Positions 58,559 to 64,000 of a DNA stretch of 64,000 nucleotides are shown one piece after another. Every line of letters begins with the position of its first letter. Positions within the stretch are counted from its first letter, which is position 1. The stretch covers positions 1,054,001 through 1,118,000 of the forward strand of contig JAJUPC010000040.1 of assembly GCA_023614405.1 (NCBI GenBank). Reading direction: 5' to 3'. The translations under genes were made by a program, and so were the position numbers. A model generated the notes under the pieces. It searched no databases. It saw nothing but the letters and a program-made list of their open reading frames with translations, and was not told the origin of the DNA. The stretch comes from Avena insularis. Its lineage: Eukaryota > Streptophyta > Magnoliopsida > Poales > Poaceae.

Positions 58559-61500
58559 TGTCACATCTCAAATTTTAGATTTGGTACTGCATAATATTCA
58601 TGGCATTGCATCATGATCATTCATGCAAAATTTCGGTTTGAAAGGTTTTGACAAAACAAATCACTTGCATTTGCGTTTTGACACCTACACATGACCACTT
58701 GGTTTTACCATGCTACAGTGAAAAACATTATATTTTGGGTGTATGGAAGGCACTGGTGCATAGAGGGTTCCGCCACGAACCCTTAGAATTTTGAATCGCC
58801 TCAATCGGAGCTTCGTAGTAAAAGATATGACAAACTGAATTTCTCCTTATTTTCTGGACGGTTCACACAGTTTCTGTCAAAATTCAGATAAACAATTCGT
58901 CTGAAAAAAAGAAAAAAAGAAAATGAATAAAAAAAAGACAGCGCGGCATCCAGCGGCCCAGCCACCAGCAGCCCGCGCAGCAGCAGCCGCCGCGTGCGCG
59001 GCAGCCTCTATCCGCCGCCGGCCAGCCTCCAGCCACTGACAGGTGGGCCCCACCTGTCAGCGCGCCGCCGCCGCCGTGTCGGACGCGGACAGCGCCGTCG
59101 CCGCCGATTTTCGCGCGGCCGTTTCCGCGAGGGACTCCGCCCGAGCCGCCCCATAAACCTCCTAGCCGCGACCTTTTCCCCCTCCCTCTCGAACCCTAGC
59201 TCGCCCCGAGCTCGCCGACGCCGACATCGCCGTCTCGCCGCCACCGACCTCGCGGACGAGGTGATGCGCCGCCAGCCCGCGCCCTCTCTCCTCCCTCTCG
59301 AGCTCCGCCGCCGCCGACTGACTCACCCCGCCTCCTTTTCCCTCTCTACAGAGCCCGCCGTCGCTAGGGATTCCTCGCCGGAGCGCGACGCCGCCCGCGC
59401 TCCAGCCACCAATCGCCGTCGCCCCTGACCGCCTCGCCCGTCGCCGCCACGCCGACGAGCTCCGCCGTCACCTTCCCGACGCCGTACGCCCCTCTGCTGC
59501 CGCCAAGACTCGCCGGAGCCGCCGCCCCGACGCCACCCGACGCCGCCGGTGAGCTCCACCTCGCCACCTTGCTCCCCAGCCGCTTGATCTCGATCCAACG
59601 GTCCAGATGGACCGTGGAAAGGTCAGCACTGGCCGCTGACCGGTCAACCGCCACGTCAGCGTGCCACGTGGGCGTAGTCAAACGGTCAGATTTGACCGAT
59701 TAATTTTTAATTCGATTTAATTGGCAGAAAATAACTAAAACTTGTAAAATTCATATTTTTAGATCTACTGGGCCAAAAATTGCAAATAAAATATGTATGG
59801 ATTCAGTGTCTCACGTAGAATATTGCTGTACAGTTGCTTTGCACTTTTACAGCAAGGTTTTGTCCTGGTTAATTAAATGAATTAATTCCCTTTTTAGAGT
59901 AATTAATTCATAGAATAAGTTCTGTAACTCCAAAAATTGCAAATGAGATGTCCCTGGATTCAGTAGAACAAGGGGAATCTTACAGTAAATTAAAAAGTTA
60001 GGCTTACAGTATTGGAATTTGCAGAATCTATTTAAAGGTTTACTGTAGTATTTTAATTACTTAGGGAATTATATAAATCCTTTTTGAGAAATTCCAACTG
60101 GTACTGATTCTATTATGAGTTTCCTACTGTGGAAATTTTCCAAAATTTTACAAACAGTATGTTAGCAGTGGCTAATTATTTAGTTTCTAGCTCTATTATT
60201 TGAGCATTATAAATTGCATGCTTTGTTTTCTTTGCGCTCAAAATAATTTCAATGCATGCATACAGTAGGTATACTGAATAAGATTATCTGATGCTATTGT
60301 AGCGTTATTCAACTTGTCATGCATGCATCTTGCATCGTCTTTGTTTGTATATGGTTGTGGATGGTTTGTTTATGATTGCAATTGTATCGTGTAGATTGTG
60401 ATGAGTGCAATGTTTGCTCGTGTGTGGATTGTTCTTCCGACCGCTACAGCCAAGGCAAGTAGATGCTACTTTGTTCATGATGTTGTCCTACTATTTTTAA
60501 TGCATTGTCGTGTATTTTATAGATGCATGTGTAGGATATTACTATCGCTATGCTATGTCCTATTATGTGGTAGGGCTTTCCTGTAGATAAACCACCATTG
60601 GTAGATGTGCTTAGTCATGCTATGATGAACGAGGGCTGGGTTACATCACTGAAAGTTGTTTCTAAATGTGTTAGTTTGCGAAAACTAAAACAACTTAATC
60701 AATGAATCTCCTGGGTGTGATGGGATTGATAATTTTTGATGGTATCATTGCGGAAAGGCACCCAGGTATCAAGAGAAAATGATTGGCTTCTTTATTTTGT
60801 AGCTTACGTGTACAACCATGTGCCAATAATGAAATGGACGGTTGGTTGGACTCGGTAGGTTGTGGTAAGTCGAACCCACGTATCCAGAGATGTAGAATTT
60901 TGGTAGGTTAGACCGGTGCGTGTCGGGTTTGGGGAGATACTTTCCGAACGGTCTCTTCTTGGGCTTCTCCCTATCATCACCCAAAATGAGAGTGATGGTA
61001 CGAGCTGGGCTGGCCAAGTCACATGGGTAAAGTGTACTAACCCCTGCAGGGTGTATAATCTAATCGATTAGCCGTGTCCCCGGTTATGGACGTCTGAGTT
61101 GCTTGATATTAATTCCATGACATGTTTCTCGCTGATTCTAATTTCATAATTGCTTTAATGTTGATGGGTTAACTTAATTGGGATCTTTTCAAAGAAAATC
61201 AAAAACTGTTTGTGAAAGTAGGACAAAGGTATTTGCAAATACAAGCTAGCCACAGCTCCACTTGCCAAATATGCATGTAGATGTTAGCTCTATTGTCTCC
61301 TTTAATAGCTCTACTTGCCATACATTCCATGTATTGACCCTTCGGGGCTGCTACGTTTCATGTTGTAGGATATTCCGATTCCGAGTAATCGATTTAGGCC
61401 ACGGTACTCCACTCGGCACTTGTTCACTTGTGGGCAATTTGAAGAATGGAGGATTTACTATATTTATGTTGCTACTTGAATAATTTGAGCTAGCTTTGAG

Positions 61501-61662
61501 CTAAGCTTTTATTGTAATAATAATACTCTGGATCTTCGTTATTTGTGATACACGGATATTTTGCTATGTTATTCATCTTATTCTATTGTGGGCCAATGAA
61601 CCGATCCAGGGTTTGGCATGTCACATAGAAGCTACGGTCTTTTCAGAACCGTAGTGTTATAA
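58559..61662 (+). mobile_element. 5' LTR of second chromovirus-type Gypsy element (Gypsy3)
   Basis: About 3.1 kb, from TGTCACATCTCAAA to just before the primer site; the right end lacks a clear CA and is set by position. A GC-rich section lies at 58940-59670. Splice-like signals: donor 59549, acceptor ending 60394, GC donor 60455, acceptor ending 61368; predicted exon 60395-60454 is 60 bp. It shares the CCTGGGTG, GCCGTGTCCCCGGTTATGGA and CCAAATATGCATGTA-like blocks with the LTRs at 4665 and 24228. A 25-bp GC-rich hairpin lies at 59036-59060. Confidence 0.87.
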
Positions 61663-61664
61663 GA

Positions 61665-61676
61665 TGGTATCAGAGC
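61665..61676 (+). other. Gypsy3 primer-binding site, initiator-Met type
   Basis: TGGTATCAGAGC, as at 28430. Confidence 0.92.
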
Positions 61677-61829
61677 CCGTGTGTCGACTGTAGGATCGTG
61701 ACCTAGGTTTGGATTAGGAAGCCATAGAATTATTAAAGCTTATATTAACTCTGTCTTTCATCTGATGCCTTTCACTCTCGTAAATTCTTACCATATGCTA
61801 TTCTCACACTTTCCTCTTTTAATTGATAG

Positions 61830-62831
61830 ATGGGAGAAGTCAGGACTGAGTATGCAACCATGGAGTCACCAAGGCCCTTTGCAAGACAGTTAGCACAACT
61901 CTCGCACTCATTGGGATTGTCACTGCCCATGTTCAAGGGAAGGAGGCTGTACACCTAAGGATATGGTGAGGATGCATGGGAGATCACCACTTTCATCTTC
62001 AGGGATGCCGCCTTGCCAAACCCTGTGCATCTGATCTACACCAAGACATACCATGGAATGGGACTTGGAATAAACTTGGCCCTGCATGAAGCCACTGTCA
62101 CGCCAAAGGCCATCTTGTCCAACACACATTGCAGACTCACCCTACCATGACTACGGGGGGCGTGATGAGGATGGGAACGTTGTGGTTACCCGGGCGACAG
62201 GAACAACATGCCGCCCCGTCGGAGGCACATAGAGGATATGTAAAGGGAGAATGGAGCTCTAGCTGAGAAAGTGATGATGGTAAAGGAGATAGCAGATTTT
62301 GCCAGCAATGGTATGGTGGTCCAAGGACTGGAGATAGAGACCTTGCATGAAGCTGCGGATGTTCTGAAGAGTGCCCTGATAGGCAGGGATGCAACCATAG
62401 CTCAGCTTAATGGAACAGTGCAGGAAAACAACCAGGCCATACAACAGCTGCAAGGGACCGTCCAGGAAAGGGATCAAACTATTGAAGAGATGACAGCCCA
62501 GATTGCCGCTCTCCAAGCACAGCTGAATCCACCCTCTGATGATGACAATGGATATGATGGCAACAATGATGATGATGATGATGATGACAGTGGGAACGAT
62601 GATGATGATGAGGACGAGGATGATGGTGATGGAGACGATGATGGTGGAGGAGATGAAGTTGTTGCAGCCGCAGCAGAGAATGAAGAAGAAGAGGAGGATC
62701 CAGAACAAGTGGAGTTCGAGATTTCAAGTGATGACTCAGGAGAGATGTATACTCCGCCGCCATGGTTGGTTCATGGACAGAAACGCCAACGCATGAGTGC
62801 GAGGACCTACCGCAACCTCTTCAAGAAGTAG
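61830..62831 (+). pseudogene. Extra ORF upstream of gag (orf0-like), acidic coiled coil
   Basis: Lies between the primer site and gag. From ATG 61830 the first part reads MGEVRTEYATMESPRPF... through FIFRDAALPNPVHLIYTKTY, with a stop at 61956 and others near 62147, 62162 and 62240, plus at least one frame change. The last 186 codons (62271-62831) are open. They hold a helical Gln/Glu-rich segment with heptad character (QLNGTVQENNQAIQQLQGT), then a highly acidic run of Asp and Glu encoded by GAT/GAA repeats (about 62535-62700), then a basic C-terminus (KRQRMSARTYRNLFKK). I recall that the rice chromoviruses RIRE3 and RIRE8 were described with an orf0 before gag; identity with that ORF is an inference. 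Function unknown. Confidence 0.65.
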
Positions 62832-63449
62832 ATAGAAGTCCACCAATTAGTCTTCCTTAGGAAAAATCGTTAGGATTAGTCTCGATCGATGTAATACTTA
62901 ATTACTGTTAGTTTAAGAGTGTTTAGTTGCTCCTATGTGTACTCCAATATCCCAGGATTATTTGTGCGAATTTTATGGAAGAGTTATGGCAAGTTTGGTT
63001 AATATCTGAGTTATTCCTGTTGCAGTTTTCTGCTGTCACAGCTGTACTGCACGAATTTTCATATTTTATTGGTAACTGGGAAAAATCTGAACAAAACAGG
63101 GTTGGTATGAAACTCTCTGTTCTGTATACACAAAAATCATCAAAAATTCCTGACGAGTTTAAGTCAGGTAGAAAAATTCGTGAACACTGCTGGACTGTTC
63201 TGGCAGATTCCTGTTTTAATGCTTTGTTGACCTTTTGTGTAGATAACTTTTGCCAACTCTTCTAAAAACTATTTCAGTAGACGTATACTACTAGGATAAC
63301 CCCTGGGATGTTGCTGGATCATTTGCTTGCTGATGTGTTGCTTGCTTGAGATTGTCTATGATTGTTTTGTTGTTGTTTGGTCATAATGCATGGGTAGAAT
63401 CCTGTTTTCGTAATCGATTCTTTCTAAAATTACCTGTGCTGAACCGCAG
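62832..63449 (+). other. Leader between orf0 and gag, intron-like
   Basis: T-rich, stop-rich sequence ending in CCGCAG directly before the gag ATG, comparable to 1-190. No coding signal. Probably an intron 3' part that allows gag to be reached from an upstream exon. Confidence 0.5.
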
Positions 63450-64000
63450 ATGCCTCCCCTCCGTCAACCCACTGAGTTGGAGCAGCTCATGGCAGCTCAG
63501 ACATAGCTGACCCAAGTTATGACCCAGTTCATGGAAGCTCAGAACAACAACAATGGGAACAACCAGCCTCAGGGAGATGCTCTTACTAGGTTCCTGAGGT
63601 TAAGGCCAGCGAAGTTCTCTACTGCAACGGAGTCGATAGTTGCTATCGACTGGTTGCGTTCAGTCAACAAAGATCTGGTAACTGTTGGGTGCACAGATGC
63701 TGAGAAGGTGAGATTTCCCGCTCACCTACTAGAGGGACCAGCCGCTTCGTGGTGGGACACTTTTCAGATCACCCATCCTCTGGACACTGTGACTTGGGCA
63801 ATGTTTGAGGAAGGTTTCAGGACCAACCACGTATCTTCAGGAGTTCTGAGCCTGAAGAGGAAGGAATTTCGCAACTTGCGCCAAACCAACCACACCGTGG
63901 CTGAGTATATTGAGGAGTTCAACAACCTGTCTCGTTATGCACCTGAGGATGTTGACACTGATGCCAAAAGGAGGGAGAGATTCCTGGATGGCCTCAGTGA
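63450..64000 (+). pseudogene. gag: Gag of Gypsy3, partial at window edge
   Basis: Starts MPPLRQPTELEQLMAAQ, homologous to the Gypsy1 gag at 191 and sharing LTRFLRLRPAKFS and DWLRSVNKDLVTV. The capsid-like region continues through HLLEGPAASWWDTFQIT, VTWAMFEEGF and AEYIEEFNNLSRYAPEDV, without the frameshifts of Gypsy1. One in-frame TAG at 63504 (codon 19) interrupts it. The Asn-rich run is much shorter than in Gypsy1. The frame is open at the right edge, so the zinc knuckle and pol lie outside. Confidence 0.88.

Noticed and set aside
59036..59060. 25-bp GC-rich hairpin CTGACAGGTGG...CCACCTGTCAG
   Set aside because: Words of this type are very common in grass repeats and leaders; nothing nearby suggests a terminator or regulatory role.
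62259..62708. Minus-strand frame rich in Ile/Val that looks like a membrane protein
   Set aside because: Antisense of the GAT/GAA acidic tract in the orf0-like ORF.

Overview
The window is intergenic DNA of a large grass genome, most likely Triticeae (wheat, Aegilops or barley group). The reasons are the BARE/WIS/Angela-type Copia LTRs of about 1.7-1.9 kb (starting TGTTGGAGATATGCC and followed by an AGAGGCAATAATAAA-like block), chromovirus and Tat-lineage Gypsy elements, Mariner-type MITE halves ending in GGAGGGAGTA-like sequence, a CACTA terminus and a PIF/Harbinger transposase relic. I see no intact host gene, no tRNA or rRNA gene and no CRISPR array. Almost everything is transposable-element sequence nested to several levels.

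Block 1 (1-14504) reads from the inside out. A BARE-type solo LTR (5254-7123, minus, target-site duplication GCCAG) sits in the 3' LTR of a chromodomain Gypsy element (1-9688; its 5' part lies left of the window). That element sits in a minus-strand, pol-less Tat-lineage element (9689-12378), which sits in a Copia element of which only the internal 3' end and 3' LTR remain (12379-14504). A 496-bp stretch of unrecognised DNA follows (14505-15000).

Block 2 (15001-55418). Copia element C (15001-23728) has two LTRs and a 5-kb internal region without usable reading frames. It abuts Copia element B, which is inverted (23729-24199, resuming 51567-55418). A Tat-lineage Gypsy element (Tat2, 24200-51561, TSD CCAAG, two 537-bp LTRs) lies in B's LTR. 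Tat2 carries duplicated gag-like sequence, protease, RT, two RNase H domains, integrase, and an antisense multi-exon gene with its own TATA box. Two more elements lie inside Tat2. One is a 10.1-kb pol-less element with 4.2-kb LTRs (24228-34329, TSD ATCCT) that encodes a protein with six zinc-knuckle-like motifs. The other is an array of three LTRs of another Tat-like family (36735-40999).

Block 3 (55419-64000). Two MITE halves, a broken PIF/Harbinger transposase and unrecognised DNA lead to a CACTA terminus (58195). A second chromovirus-type Gypsy element is inserted in that terminus (58559 to beyond the window). It shows a 5' LTR, a tRNA-iMet-type primer site, an extra acidic coiled-coil ORF before gag, and the start of gag.

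The most unusual signals are: (a) a shared set of splice-like signals, including a GC donor, inside the long LTRs of three Gypsy families; (b) the zinc-knuckle-only protein of the pol-less element, and a hairpin next to the polypurine tract that it shares with the autonomous chromovirus; (c) the antisense spliced gene in the Tat elements; and (d) Tat2 LTR ends that fit TA...CA better than TG...CA. All boundaries were read by eye; no alignment or database search was run.
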